64,000 bases of DNA from Ponticoccus litoralis (GTDB taxonomy: Bacteria > Pseudomonadota > Alphaproteobacteria > Rhodobacterales > Rhodobacteraceae): assembly GCF_039769985.1 (NCBI RefSeq), contig NZ_JBDNCH010000002.1, forward strand, positions 2,542,001-2,606,000, read 5' to 3'. The notes beneath the pieces were generated by a model. That model searched no databases. It saw nothing but the letters and a program-made list of their open reading frames with translations, and was not told the origin of the DNA. The translations under genes were made by a program, and so were the position numbers. This document shows, piece after piece, positions 53,790-63,929 of this stretch (position 1 is its first letter; each line of letters begins with the position of its first letter).

Positions 53790-56342
53790 TCAGACGGCGC
53801 GCCGTTGCGGGGGCTCTGGCACATCCCGCAGCGCGGCTTCGGCAGCGGTCCAGCAGGCGGTCAGAGCGGCCCGCAGTTCCGTCAATTCGTCCGGAGAGGC
53901 CTCTGGCACGAAGACCTGCGCCTCGCGCAGGCGCTGCGTCAGCTGCATGGCGCCGAAGACCCCGGCAGAGCCTGCCATGCGATGCGCCTCGGCAGCCAGC
54001 GCCGCGCGGTCGGTCTGTGGCACCATGCCCTCCAGAAAGCTGGTCATCTCGGCGCGGAATGTCGCCAGCAGGGCGGCAAGCCGCGCCGCGGGCAGGTCCG
54101 CCTGCAATTCCGCAAGATGCGCGCGGTCCAGAATCGGCGCGTCCTCGGTCGCGGTCGCGCCGACGGAAAGCGGTCTGCCCGACAGCGCCTCTGCCAGTGG
54201 CCTCGCGCACCGAAGCGGCAGAGATCGGCTTGACCAGAACGCCGACCATGCCCGCCTCGTCGAAGGCGCGGCGTTCCTCTGCCAGTGGCGTGGGCGGTGG
54301 TTGCGATGATCGGCACATTGGCCGACAGCCCGCCGCCCTCGCGGATGGCCCGGGCCGCCTCGATCCCGTTCATGCCCGGCATCGAGATGTCCATCAGGAT
54401 GACGTCGAAACGGGTCTTTGCCGCCTCTGCCACGCCTTCGGCCCCGCCCGGCGCCTCTGTCACCTTGTGGCCGCCGCGATGCAGGAATTCCCGCGCGACA
54501 AGCCGGTTGATCTCGTTGTCCTCGACCACCAGAACGCGAAGAGGCGGCAGCCGCTCTGCCTTCGGTGGCCGGACCGGCGCTGTCGCCTGCGGCGCGTGGC
54601 TTTCGCCGGGCAGGGCCATGGGAAGTTGCAGCCAGAAGACACTGCCCTCGCCCGCCTCGCTTTCGGCGCCAAGATCGCCCCCCAGCGCCCGGGCCAGACG
54701 GCGCGAGATCCCCAGTCCCAGCCCGGTGCCGGTGGTGCGGCGCGCGTAAGAGCTGTCGATGGTCACGAAGTCGTCGAAGATGCGGTCCAGATCGGCCTCG
54801 GGGATGCCGATGCCGGTGTCGATGACCCGGAACTCGACCGCGTCCAGACCGCCGTCGCAATCGACCTCCAGTGGTGATCGTCCCGTCGCGGGTGAACTTG
54901 ACCGCGTTGCCGACGAGGTTCAGCAGGATCTGCCGCAGCCTGTCGGGGTCGCTGTAGACCGTGTGCAGCGCCGGATCGGAGGGCGCCAGCACGATCCGGT
55001 TGCCCTGCGCGCGGGCGCGCTCTGCCCGGTTTTCGACGATCTCTTCCATCAGCGCGACAAGGTCGAAGCGCCGCTTGCGCAGGGTCATCTTGCCGGCGTC
55101 TAGCCGCGAAATGTCGAGGACGTCGTTGACGTGGTTCAGCAGCACCTTGCCGGAATTCCGCACGATCCGCAGAAAGCGCTTCTGCCGGGCGTTCAGGTTG
55201 TCGCCCTCGAACAGCTCCAGCGAGCCCAGCATGCCGTTCAGGGGCGTGCGCATCTCGTGGCTCATGACCGCCAGCAGGTCCGCCTTCTGGCGTTCCCCGG
55301 CGATGGCGCGGTCGCGGGCCTCGCGCAGGGCTTCCTCGTCCGAGACGCGGGTCGAGATGTCGCGCAGGAAGATCACGAAGATCTCGCCGCCGGGGCTGTG
55401 CGCCCGGGCCGAGGAGACATCGACCGGGAACAGGCTGCCGTCGCGGCGCCGCGCTTCGGCCTGCCGGGTGCCGGAGCCGGTGGCGAGGAAGGGCGCCAGC
55501 GCCGCGCCATAAGGCAGAAGCAGCGCGGCCATGTCGGCGCCGATCGCCGGGTCGCGGCGGCGGCCAAAGATGCGTTCGGCGGCGCCGTTGTACTCGACGA
55601 TGCGCCCGGCGCGGTCGACCACCAGGATGGCGTCCAGCGAGGTCGAGATGATGGTTTCCAGCCGTTCGCGCATTTCGCGGTTGGACTGGGCGCTGAGTTC
55701 GCGCTGACGGCCCAGCCGCACCAGCATCAGGATCAGCACCAGCAGCAGCACGACCAGCGCGAGGGTCAGCACGCCGATGCGCAGCAGGGTGCTGAAGATG
55801 CTGGTCCGGCGGGTGTCGTCGAAACGCGCGTAATAGGCGATGCCGTCCAGTGCGGTCTTGCGCACGACGCCGCGCATCTGGGCGGATTCCGCCTGCAGCC
55901 GGGGCAGTTGTGCGGCAAGCCGTCTATCCGGCCCGTCGATTACCGGCACCCGTGAGTCGCGCCAGGCGAGGATCTCGTCCAGCTGCGCCTGAACCTCGGG
56001 GACGCTGCGCAGCCCGCGGAACAGGGTGCTGTCGGTGATGGTCTGGACCCGGCTGTAAAAGACATTGAACCGCAGCCGGATCTCTTCGAGGCCGGCCCCG
56101 CTGGCGCTGTCCTCGGCCATGGCGGCATAGGTGGCGAGTTCCAGCGCCGCAAGCTCGGTCTCTGTCTGGCCCAGGGTCCATTGCATGTTGTCCGAGGAAG
56201 AGGAGGACAGCCACCCCATCTGTTGGCTGACATCCATGACCAGCACGCCGATGGTGGTCACGAAAAGCGACACCACGAAGGCCGTCAGGCCGCGGCGGAC
56301 GATGTAGTTCTCGGCAAATCCGACGTTGATCTTGCGTTGCAC
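53790..56342 (-). CDS. hybrid sensor histidine kinase with PAS, REC and Hpt domains, three frameshifts
   Basis: An 849-residue membrane kinase after correction. Order: first membrane helix (FVVSLFVTTIGVLVM), periplasmic sensor of about 150 residues, second helix (LALVVLLLVLILMLV), PAS (ISTSLDAILVVDRAG), HisKA (LLAVMSHEMRTPLNGMLGS), HATPase (LLNLVGNAVKFTRDG, TGTGLGLGISRRL), receiver (VVEDNEINRLVA, phospho-acceptor in ILMDISMPGMNG) and C-terminal Hpt (AEAHRMAGSAGVFGAM). All three breaks (54868, 54282, 54194) are CCAGTGG with one extra base. A phosphorelay output is expected, possibly the LuxR-type regulator at 57.2 kb. Confidence 0.88.
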   Translation of the reverse strand: MQRKINVGFAENYIVRRGLTAFVVSLFVTTIGVLVMDVSQQMGWLSSSSSDNMQWTLGQTETELAALELATYAAMAEDSASGAGLEEIRLRFNVFYSRVQTITDSTLFRGLRSVPEVQAQLDEILAWRDSRVPVIDGPDRRLAAQLPRLQAESAQMRGVVRKTALDGIAYYARFDDTRRTSIFSTLLRIGVLTLALVVLLLVLILMLVRLGRQRELSAQSNREMRERLETIISTSLDAILVVDRAGRIVEYNGAAERIFGRRRDPAIGADMAALLLPYGAALAPFLATGSGTRQAEARRRDGSLFPVDVSSARAHSPGGEIFVIFLRDISTRVSDEEALREARDRAIAGERQKADLLAVMSHEMRTPLNGMLGSLELFEGDNLNARQKRFLRIVRNSGKVLLNHVNDVLDISRLDAGKMTLRKRRFDLVALMEEIVENRAERARAQGNRIVLAPSDPALHTVYSDPDRLRQILLNLVGNAVKFTRDGTITTGGRLRRRSGRGRVPGHRHRHRHPRGRSGPHLRRLRDHRQLLRAPHHRHRAGTGDLAPSGPGAGGRSWRRKRGGRGQCLLAATSHGPARRKPRAAGDSAGPATEGRAAAASSRSGGRGQRDQPACRAGIPASRRPQGDRGAGRGRRRGRGGKDPFRRHPDGHLDAGHERDRGGPGHPRGRRAVGQCADHRNHRPRHWQRNAAPSTRRAWSAFWSSRSLPLRCARPLAEALSGRPLSVGATATEDAPILDRAHLAELQADLPAARLAALLATFRAEMTSFLEGMVPQTDRAALAAEAHRMAGSAGVFGAMQLTQRLREAQVFVPEASPDELTELRAALTACWTAAEAALRDVPEPPQRRAV

Positions 56343-56471
56343 CTCTGACGGGCTTTCCTGTTACCGCTCGGGCCGCAGCCTAAGCCCTTTGCGGCGCGCT
56401 TGCATGGGGAAATCGCCCGTAGCGCCGCGTGCCTGGCGATCGGGTGCGGGGCTTGCCGCCCGCTGCCGGTC

Positions 56472-56972
56472 TCAGGGGATCACCTCGATCCGGTCCAGCT
56501 GCCAGACGCTGCGGGCGTGGTGGGTTTCCTGCCGGAAGACCGGGTCGCTGTCGTAGGGGTAGACAAGCCACAGCGGCCCCTTGTCGCGTACCGACATCGG
56601 CTGGCCGTTCCGGGTGTAGGCGATCAGGGCAGTGCCGCTGGTCACGTCGGACCACGGGATGTCGATGGCGTAATCGTTTACCGCATGGGCCCGAAGCGCC
56701 TGGCCGCCTGCGCCGATCCGCGTCATCAGGTCGCGAAGCGTGACCCCCGTGAAAGTCTGCGGTCCCGCCGTCCAGATCGTCGTTGTCCGCAGGGACGTCG
56801 CCGGAAACGCCGCCAGCGCCGCCCGGTCCAGCCGGATCGTCTGCCCCCCTGGCTGGGACAGGGTCAGCAGCACCGGGCCTTCCGGCCCCGGCAGGGGTTG
56901 GGCGGTTGCGCCCGGGCCGCTGGCAACGAGCAGGGCCATGGCAAGCAGGAGAGCACGGGGTATCGGCAGCAT
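56472..56972 (-). CDS. periplasmic molybdopterin-binding-fold (SUOX-like) protein
   Basis: A 166-residue exported protein with signal peptide LLLAMALLVASGPGATAQ. The body (LDRAALAAFPATSLRTTTIW, FTGVTLRDLMTRIG, MSVRDKGPLWLVYPYD) resembles the oxidoreductase molybdopterin-binding fold, in a short form without the cofactor Cys that I can see. It probably acts as a ligand-binding or sensory accessory. Transcribed leftward 130 bases ahead of the hybrid kinase and divergent from the response regulator, so a sensor partner role is plausible but unproven. Confidence 0.75.
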   Translation of the reverse strand: MLPIPRALLLAMALLVASGPGATAQPLPGPEGPVLLTLSQPGGQTIRLDRAALAAFPATSLRTTTIWTAGPQTFTGVTLRDLMTRIGAGGQALRAHAVNDYAIDIPWSDVTSGTALIAYTRNGQPMSVRDKGPLWLVYPYDSDPVFRQETHHARSVWQLDRIEVIP

Positions 56973-57222
56973 AGCGATGGTCCAATATGGCGTTGCGCGC
57001 GTGCGGAACGACCCCCGTTTTACAACATGTTGCGCCGACAGGGCATAGTGTGCTTTCGCACGGGCAGGCGGGGTGCTACATCCCGGGACGAACATGCGAA
57101 GCCGGCAGATTTCTGCCCGAGATGCCCTGACAGTTTAAACATCTCCTTAATCCCGAAAGGGCACATCTTTGCCGCACCGGCAGGTGGACGACGCCCGGAC
57201 GGTTCGTGTTTTGGAGAGGAAT

Positions 57223-57877
57223 ATGCTGGAAAGGCGGCGCAGCCCGGACAGAGCGGGAAGCAGGACGAACACTATGCGGATACTCGTGGCGGACGATCAC
57301 GATCTGGTGCGGGAAACCATTGCCGCCTACCTGAACGGAACAGAGATCGAGGAGGTGCAGACCGTCGCCACCCTCGACGAGGCCGTGCAGGTGGTCGAAG
57401 AGACCGGCAGCTTCGACCTTGTCCTGCTGGACTACAATATGCCGGGCATGAACGGGCTGGACGGGCTGACGCGCATGCAGGCGGCGAACGCCGGGCGACT
57501 CGGTGGCGATCCTGTCGGGCAGCGCCACGCGCGAGATCGCCGATGCGGCGCTGAAGGCAGGGGCGCAGGGCTTCATCCCCAAGACCCTCAGCGCGCGCTC
57601 GCTGCTGAGCGCGGCGCGCTTCATGGCCGCCGGGGAAACCTACGTGCCGGTCGAATTCCTTCAGCAGCAGCCCGCGGACAAGGGCGGCCCGCTGACCCGG
57701 CGCGAGCTGGAGGTGCTGCGCGGGATCTGCGCGGGCAAGGCCAACAAGGAAATCGCCCGCGACCTCGACCTTCAGGAGGTCACGGTGAAGCTGCACGTCA
57801 AGACGCTGTCGCGCAAGCTGGCAGCGCGCAACCGCACCCATGCGGCGATGATCGCCCGCGACCGGGGGCTGGCCTGA
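57223..57877 (+). CDS. NarL/LuxR-family response regulator, one frameshift
   Basis: A 217-residue regulator (200 if started at ATG 57274). The receiver begins MRILVADDHDLVRET, with phospho-acceptor Asp in LVLLDYNMPGMNG and Lys in FIPKTLS; the C-terminal LuxR helix-turn-helix is LTRRELEVLRGICAGKANKEIA plus VTVKLHVKTLSRKL, given here as two segments at the C-terminal 60 residues. The frame breaks at GACTCG near 57500, one extra base. ATG 57223 has the better ribosome site (GGAGAGGAA). Divergent from the SUOX-like and hybrid-kinase genes, its probable partners. Confidence 0.88.
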
Positions 57878-57978
57878 GCGCCGCAGGCCGGGCGTAGAGC
57901 CGGGCGGGGGGCCGGTGCGGCCCTGCCTGCGCCGGTGGCGCCGGGGCTTTCGGGGCGGTGACGACCAGCGATGCGGCC

Positions 57979-58473
57979 TCAGTCGGGGCCGTAGCGGCGG
58001 CGGTCGAGGGTCAGCCCGCCATCGGAGTCGCTGCGCAGGATGTGCAGGTCGCCATAGGCCAGCGGCGCGGGATCGGAGAGACCCAGATCCTCCCAGATGG
58101 TCGCGATATTGCCCTTGTTGCCGATCCAGATCACCGATTTCCCGGCCCCCGCCTGCATCAGCGCGGCGGTCGGCGCCTCCTGCGGGATGCGATGCACCGC
58201 AAAGCCCCGGGCGGCGGCCAGCGGGGCGGCGGTGTCGAGGTTCCTCTTGATGCCGGGCGCATAGATCGCGTCGAGCGGCATCCCGTCCAGCGCCGCAACC
58301 AGCGCCCGCGCTCTCTGCCGGCCCTTGGCGGTCAGATCCTCGCCCTCGCGGTCGGCGTGGCGGGTCACGATCAGAACCGAGTTCGGCGCCATGGCCAGCC
58401 CAAGCGGTCCCCCGGTGCAGGCCCCCAGCGCAATGAAGGCGGGTGCGGTCAGCAGGAGGTGTCGGCGGAACAT
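57979..58473 (-). CDS. histidine phosphatase-like lipoprotein lacking the second His
   Basis: A 164-residue probable lipoprotein: the signal region ends FIALGAC, a lipobox-like LGAC. The first phosphatase motif IVTRHADREGEDLT is intact. At the position of the usual second catalytic His (VGH or SHN) this protein has WIGNKGNIATIW, so Asn replaces His. It may therefore be a weak phosphatase or a binding protein. The frame is intact. Convergent with the response regulator gene. Confidence 0.75.
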   Translation of the reverse strand: MFRRHLLLTAPAFIALGACTGGPLGLAMAPNSVLIVTRHADREGEDLTAKGRQRARALVAALDGMPLDAIYAPGIKRNLDTAAPLAAARGFAVHRIPQEAPTAALMQAGAGKSVIWIGNKGNIATIWEDLGLSDPAPLAYGDLHILRSDSDGGLTLDRRRYGPD

Positions 58474-58815
58474 GGGCGCTCTCCGGATGGGATGGGGAAG
58501 AGCTTACCCATGATCCTTCGTTTCACGCAACAAATTCAGCGTTTCCGTGGCGGGGCCTGCGCATCGCGCCAATCCCGGGGGCTGATCTGCGCCTGACAGG
58601 GCGGGATCGCATGCGCGGGCAACGGCCCCGGGGCCGTCAAGGGCGACGGCCTTCCGTTGGTCCGCTGCAAGACAGGCGCCGCGATGCCGGTGCGCGGCGC
58701 ATCGGCCTGTGGGGCGCATCGTGCTGGCCTGTGCCCGGGCGTGTCAGGCCCGGCTCGGGCCGCTCTGACCGATCCGCCGCTGTCCCCTGAAAGGCGGGCG
58801 CTCAAGGGACCGACC
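58474..58815. other. intergenic, no gene recognised
   Basis: About 340 bases upstream of the histidine phosphatase-like gene. It should hold that gene's promoter. I recognise no other feature. Confidence 0.45.
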
Positions 58816-58847
58816 AAAAACGGCGCGCCCGGGGGAAGGCGCGCCGT
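58816..58847 (-). terminator. rho-independent terminator of the small membrane protein gene
   Basis: ACGGCGCGCC (58820-58829) pairs perfectly with GGCGCGCCGT (58838-58847). On the minus strand a run of T (58820-58816) follows. It lies 30 bases after the stop of the gene at 58877. Confidence 0.85.
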
Positions 58848-58876
58848 TCGGGGCCGTCATGGAGGTGCCGCTGCCG

Positions 58877-59222
58877 TTATTCGGTGGCGGCGGGAGCAGC
58901 GGGGGCTGCTGCCTCCGGCGCGGCTCGGGGTGATGGTATTGTCGGGGTTGGCGGCAGGGCCTGCCGGTGCCGGAACCATGCCATCCTGCGCCATCGGCTG
59001 CGTGACGGCGGGGCCGTCCGGTGCGTCGACCGGGGTGGTCGTGGCGTCGGGGCCAAGCGACAGCATCACCCCCAGCCCGACCAGCAGGGCCAGCGCCACC
59101 GCAAGGCCGATGGCCGTGCCGGTGTTCGAGCGCGTCGTCGGAAAGCGGGCGCCCGTGGCGTCCTGCTGCTCCAGCCGGGCATCGTGGCGTTGCAGGTAGG
59201 GATCGTGGGTCTGATAGGTCAT
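58877..59222 (-). CDS. small membrane protein with Ala/Pro-rich tail, one frameshift
   Basis: A 114-residue protein after correction. A polar N-terminus (YQTHDPYLQRHDARLEQQ) is followed by one membrane helix (AIGLAVALALLVGLGVMLSL) and a Pro/Ala/Asp-rich periplasmic tail. The final residues EAAAPAAPAATE are in another frame; one extra base near 58921 (GAGCCG on the coding strand). The corrected stop sits ahead of a strong terminator. Function unknown. Divergent from ileS. Confidence 0.72.
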
Positions 59223-59638
59223 GGTCTCTTTCCTCTTGTCGGGCGCGCTGGCATGGCCTCCGGCGCCGGTGCCTTGAACATGCCGATGAAACGCGCCGTC
59301 GAAAGGGTTGGTGCCACGGGGCGCCGGAATCGGTGCCGGTTTGCCGGAAGCGGCCCCTGCGCCGCGCGGGTTTCGGCCACGCCGCACCGCGGCAGGGCGC
59401 GCGACCGGGGGTTTTCGCCGGTCCGGGCGGGAAGGGCGGCAGGTTCCCGCCCCTTTTCGTGGTCTCTGGACCCTTGGCGCCGCACCGCCTATAAGGCGGC
59501 ACATGATGACCCCCACGGCTTTCATCATTCGAATTACGTGCCCGGCACTCTGAACGCTCAGACTGCCGGGACAAGGCGTATGGGATACCGCGCCGCACGC
59601 ACCCCCTGACAAGACTTCCGTTTCCAAGGACAAGGCAC
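59223..59638. other. divergent promoter region of ileS, no gene recognised
   Basis: About 415 bases between the small membrane protein gene and ileS. AAGGACAAGGCAC precedes the ileS start. I see no T-box, attenuator or other RNA element and no convincing gene. Confidence 0.45.
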
Positions 59639-62538
59639 ATGTGCGCCGAGACGCCTGACTACAAAGATACCCTCAATCTGCCGAAGACCGATTTCCCCAT
59701 GCGGGCGGGACTGCCCAAGCGCGAGCCCGGCTGGCTGGCGCGCTGGGAAGAGATCGGCATCTACGACCGCCTGCGCGAGAAGGAGGGCCGGACGCCCTTC
59801 ACGCTGCACGACGGCCCGCCCTATGCGAACGGCCACCTGCACATCGGTCACGCGCTGAACAAGACGATCAAGGACATGATCGTGCGGTCGCACCAGATGA
59901 TGGGCCACGATTCTGCGCTACGTGCCGGGCTGGGACTGCCACGGCCTGCCGATCGAGTGGAAGATCGAGGAACAGTACCGCAAGAAGGGCCGCAACAAGG
60001 ACGAGGTCAACGTCGTCGACTTCCGGCAGGAGTGCCGCAAGTTCGCCGAGGGCTGGGTCGACGTGCAGCGCGAAGAGTTCAAGCGCCTGGGCATCACCGG
60101 CAACTGGGCCGACCCCTACCTGACCATGGCCTTCCACGCCGAGCGCGTGATCGCCGAGGAGTTCCAGAAGTTCCTGATGAACGGCACGCTCTACCAGGGC
60201 TCGAAGCCGGTCATGTGGTCTCCGGTCGAAAAGACCGCCCTGGCCGAGGCCGAGGTCGAGTACCACGACAAGGAAAGCTTCACGATCTGGGTGAAGTTCG
60301 CCGTGCTGGGGGAGAGTGCGCTTGCCGGGGCCAAGGTGGTGATCTGGACCACGACGCCCTGGACCATCCCGTCCAACAAGGCCGTTGTCTACGGCGCCGA
60401 CTATTCCTATGGCCTCTACGAGGTCACCGGCACGCCGGACGAATGCTGGCTGGAGGTGGGTGAACGCTTCATCCTCGCCGACAAGCTGGCCGGGCAGACC
60501 TTTGCCAAGGCACGTCTGGAGGACGGCCAGTGGCGCCGCGTCCGCGACGTGCCCGCCGATGAACTGGCCGGGCTGTCGCTGGCCCACCCGCTGGCGGGCG
60601 CCGAAGGATCGAACGGCGAATGGGACGAGCCGCGCGACTTCCGCGCCGCCGATTTCGTCACCGACGAAGAGGGCACCGGCTTCGTGCATTGCGCGCCTTC
60701 GCACGGGATGGAGGAATACGAACTCTACCGTGGTCTGGGGATGCTGGAACAGGTCATCACCTACAACGTGATGGACGACGGCGGCTTCCGCGCCGACCTG
60801 CCGTTCTTTGGCGGCACATACATCCTGAACCGCAAGGGCGGCGAGGGCGATGCCAACAAGGCGGTGATCGACAAGCTCGCCTCCGTCGGCGGGCTGATGG
60901 CGCGCGGCAAGATCAAGCACAGCTACCCGCATTCGTGGCGCTCCAAGGCGCCGGTGATCTTCCGCAACACGCCGCAGTGGTTCGCCGCCATCGACAAGCC
61001 GGTGGGCGACGGTCAGGACCAGAACGGCGAGACCATCCGCGCCCGTGCCCTGACCTGCATCGACAAGGTCAAGTGGACGCCGCAATCGGGCCGCAACCGC
61101 CTGTTTTCCATGATGGAGGCGCGGCCCGACTGGGTGCTGTCGCGCCAGCGCGCCCGGGGTGTGCCGCTGACCTGCTTCACGAAGAAGGGTGCGCTGCCGA
61201 CCGACCCGGACTTCCTGCTGCGCGATGAAGCCGTCAACGCCCGCATCAACGAGGCCTTCGAGGCCGAGGGCGCCGATGCCTGGTACATGGAGGGCGCCAA
61301 GGAGCGTTTCCTCGGGTCCGACTATAACGCCGACGACTGGGATCAGGTCTTCGACGTGCTCGACGTCTGGTTCGACAGCGGTTCGACCCACAGCTTCGTG
61401 CTGCGTGACCGTCCCGACGGCACCGAGGACGGCATCGCCGATGTCTACATGGAAGGCACCGACCAGCACCGCGGCTGGTTCCATTCCTCTCTCTTGCAGT
61501 CCGTGGGTACCACGGGCCGCGCGCCCTATCGCAACGTGGTCACGCATGGCTTCACGCTGGACGAGAAGGGCAACAAGATGTCCAAGTCGCTCGGCAACAC
61601 CGTGGCGCCGGAGGATGTGATCAAGCAATACGGGGCCGATATCCTGCGGCTCTGGGTGGCGCAGACCGACTACACCGCCGACCAGCGCATCGGGTCCGAG
61701 ATCCTCAAGGGCGTGGCCGACGGTTATCGCCGGTTGCGCAACACCATGCGCTACCTGCTGGGCGCCGTGGCCTATTACGACGAGGCAGAGCGGGTCGAAC
61801 CGGCGGACATGCCGGAACTGGAACGCTATATCCTGCACCGGGTCGCCGAACTGGACGCGGTGGTGCGCGAGGGCTATGCGCGCTTCGACTTCCAGCATGT
61901 CTTCCAGCAGCTGTTCAACTTCTGCACGCTGGATCTGTCGGCCTTCTATTTCGACATCCGCAAGGACGCGCTTTACTGCGACGGCGACACGGCGCGGCGG
62001 CGCGCAGCCCGGACGGTGATGGACATCCTGTTCCACCGCCTGACCACATGGCTGTCGCCGATCCTCGTCTTCACCATGGAAGAGGTCTGGCTGGAGCGTT
62101 TCCCCGAGGGATCCGTCCACCTGCAGGACTTCCCCGAGACGCCCGCAGCTTGGAAAGACGAGGCGCTGGCCGCCAAATGGGCGCAGGTCCGCCGCGCCCG
62201 GCGCGCGGTGACGGCGGCGCTGGAGGTGCAGCGGGTCGACAAGGTCATCGGCGCCTCGCTCGAGGCGGCGCCGGTGGTGCATGTGCGCGAGGCCGACATG
62301 CTGGCGGCGCTGAAGACCACCGCCTTCGAGGATATCATCATCACCTCGGACGTGTGCCTGACCGGCGATCCCTCGCCCGCCGAGGCCTTCCGCCTGCCGG
62401 AAGTGGACGGGGTGACGGTGGTCTTCGAAAAGGCCGAGGGCGAGAAGTGCCAGCGCTGCTGGAAGATCCTGCCGGACGTGGGCACGCACAGGCACCCCGG
62501 CACCTGCAAGCGCTGCGACGAGGCCCTCGGGCCAGTAA
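59639..62538 (+). CDS. ileS: isoleucyl-tRNA synthetase, two frameshifts
   Basis: Cytoplasmic class I synthetase charging tRNA-Ile, 965 residues after correction. Motifs: HIGH-type GHLHIGHALNKTIKD (about residues 61-75), GWDCHGLPIEWKIEE, editing domain VIWTTTPWTIPSNKA, KMSKS in NKMSKSLGN, and the C-terminal zinc motif EKCQRCWKILPDVG with CKRCDEALG. The first break is near 59914; the second lies in GGGCC near 62530, after which TAA (62536-62538) ends the gene just ahead of a terminator. Without correction the frame would run into the monooxygenase. An essential gene cannot carry both shifts, so they are sequence errors. Confidence 0.93.
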
Positions 62539-62555
62539 AGCCGACCACACCGACA

Positions 62556-62588
62556 CGCCCCCGCCCGAACCGGCGGGGGCGTTGTCCT
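62556..62588 (+). terminator. rho-independent-like terminator of ileS
   Basis: CGCCCCCGCC (62556-62565) pairs perfectly with GGCGGGGGCG (62572-62581), followed by TTGTCCTTT. Its position 18 bases after the proposed ileS stop supports that stop. Confidence 0.8.
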
Positions 62589-62726
62589 TTGCGGGATCGG
62601 CATCGCGGCAGCGCCGTGGCCAGCGTCCGGGGCCGACAGGGCCGCCCCGGTGGGGGCCTGCGTCCCTTTGACGCTTGCGCTAACGGGAGTCCGGGTGAGA
62701 CTCTGGCCCCCATAGGCGGGGGCGAG

Positions 62727-63929
62727 ATGACTTTGACGATCGCGATTGTGGGCGCTGGGATTGGTGGGCTGGCTGCGGCGGCGGCGCTGTCGGGCGCCGG
62801 GCACCGGGTCGTGGTCTTCGACCGGTTCGACGCGCCCGCGCCGGTGGGCTCGGGGCTGGTGATCCAGCCGGTCGGGCAGGCGGTGCTGGACGGTCTTTCT
62901 GTCGGCGACACGGCCCGGCGCCGGGGCGCCAAGGTGCACCGCATGCTGGGCCGCGACGCAGACAGCGGTCGCCGCGTGCTGGACGTCAGTTACGACGCGC
63001 CCGGGGTGCCGCGCTACGGGCTGGCGATGCACCGCGCGGCGCTCTTCGATGTCCTTCATGACGCCGCCACGGCTGCCGGGGCAGAGATCCGGCCCGGCCA
63101 TCGGGTGACAGCCGTCGAGGCGGGCGCCGTTCGGTTTGCTGCCGGGCCGGAGGGGCCGGGCGGGCAGGACGGGCCCTTCGATCTGGTGGTCGATGCCTCC
63201 GGCGCCGGGTCGGTGCTGTCGCCCATGCGGGCGCGGGCGCTGAGCTATGGCGCGCTGTGGGCGACGGTGGACTGGCCCGACACCACGACGCTGCCCTACA
63301 ACGAGCTTCGGCAGGTCTATCGCCGGGCCGACAGGATGCTGGGGGTGCTGCCGGTCGGGCATCTGCCGGGAGGGGAGGCGCGCAAATGCGCGATCTTCTG
63401 GTCTCTGCCCGCCGGGGCGCAGGACGACTGGCGTGCCGCCGGGCTGCAGGCCTGGCGCGCCGAGGCCAGCGCGCTCTGGCCCGAATACGCACCCTTCGCC
63501 GCCCAGATCACCGATCCGGCGCAGATGACCATGGCACGCTATTCCCACGGTACGCTGCGCCGCCCCTGGTCGGACGGCGGGCGCCTGGTCCATATCGGCG
63601 ACGCCGCGCATCGCGCCAGCCCGCAGCTGGGGCAGGGGGCCAATATGGCGCTGCTGGACGCCTGGGCGCTGGCCCGCGCGCTGGAGCGGGCGCAGGGCGA
63701 CGTGGCGCTTGCGGCCCGCTGGTACGCGCAGGCCCGGCGCTGGCACGTGCGCGGCTATCAGGGGATGAGCCGCCTGTTCACCTCTCAGTACCAGTCCGAC
63801 AGCCGCGTGCTGCCGCTGTTGCGCGACCGGGTGCTGTTTCCGCTGTCGCAGGTGTCACCGCTGCCGGGCGTGCTGACCCGGCTGGTCTGCGGCGACCTGC
63901 TGCCGCCGCTGGGATCGCTGTCCAACTGA
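62727..63929 (+). CDS. FAD-dependent monooxygenase (UbiH/salicylate hydroxylase-like)
   Basis: A 400-residue flavoprotein hydroxylase. The Rossmann FAD motif is IAIVGAGIGGLAAAAAL (residues 4-20); the DG-type region is FDLVVDASGAGS; the second FAD motif is LVHIGDAAHRASPQLGQG, with GDAAH and the Gly-rich loop. The substrate is unknown: aromatic or isoprenoid hydroxylation is typical of the family. ATG at 62727 follows GGCGGGGGCGAG. The frame is intact, but continues upstream into ileS only because of the ileS frameshift. Confidence 0.9.
   Translation: MTLTIAIVGAGIGGLAAAAALSGAGHRVVVFDRFDAPAPVGSGLVIQPVGQAVLDGLSVGDTARRRGAKVHRMLGRDADSGRRVLDVSYDAPGVPRYGLAMHRAALFDVLHDAATAAGAEIRPGHRVTAVEAGAVRFAAGPEGPGGQDGPFDLVVDASGAGSVLSPMRARALSYGALWATVDWPDTTTLPYNELRQVYRRADRMLGVLPVGHLPGGEARKCAIFWSLPAGAQDDWRAAGLQAWRAEASALWPEYAPFAAQITDPAQMTMARYSHGTLRRPWSDGGRLVHIGDAAHRASPQLGQGANMALLDAWALARALERAQGDVALAARWYAQARRWHVRGYQGMSRLFTSQYQSDSRVLPLLRDRVLFPLSQVSPLPGVLTRLVCGDLLPPLGSLSN

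Noticed and set aside
59868..63746. A 1292-codon frame antisense to ileS
   Set aside because: It is a GC-rich mirror of the synthetase gene with His/Arg/Gly-rich composition and no recognisable domain.
59922..63929. One 1335-codon frame fusing isoleucyl-tRNA synthetase to an FAD monooxygenase
   Set aside because: The fusion exists only because of a frameshift in GGGCC near 62530. Removing one G gives a stop at 62536-62538 followed by a perfect terminator hairpin, and the intervening 'linker' is low-complexity non-coding sequence.
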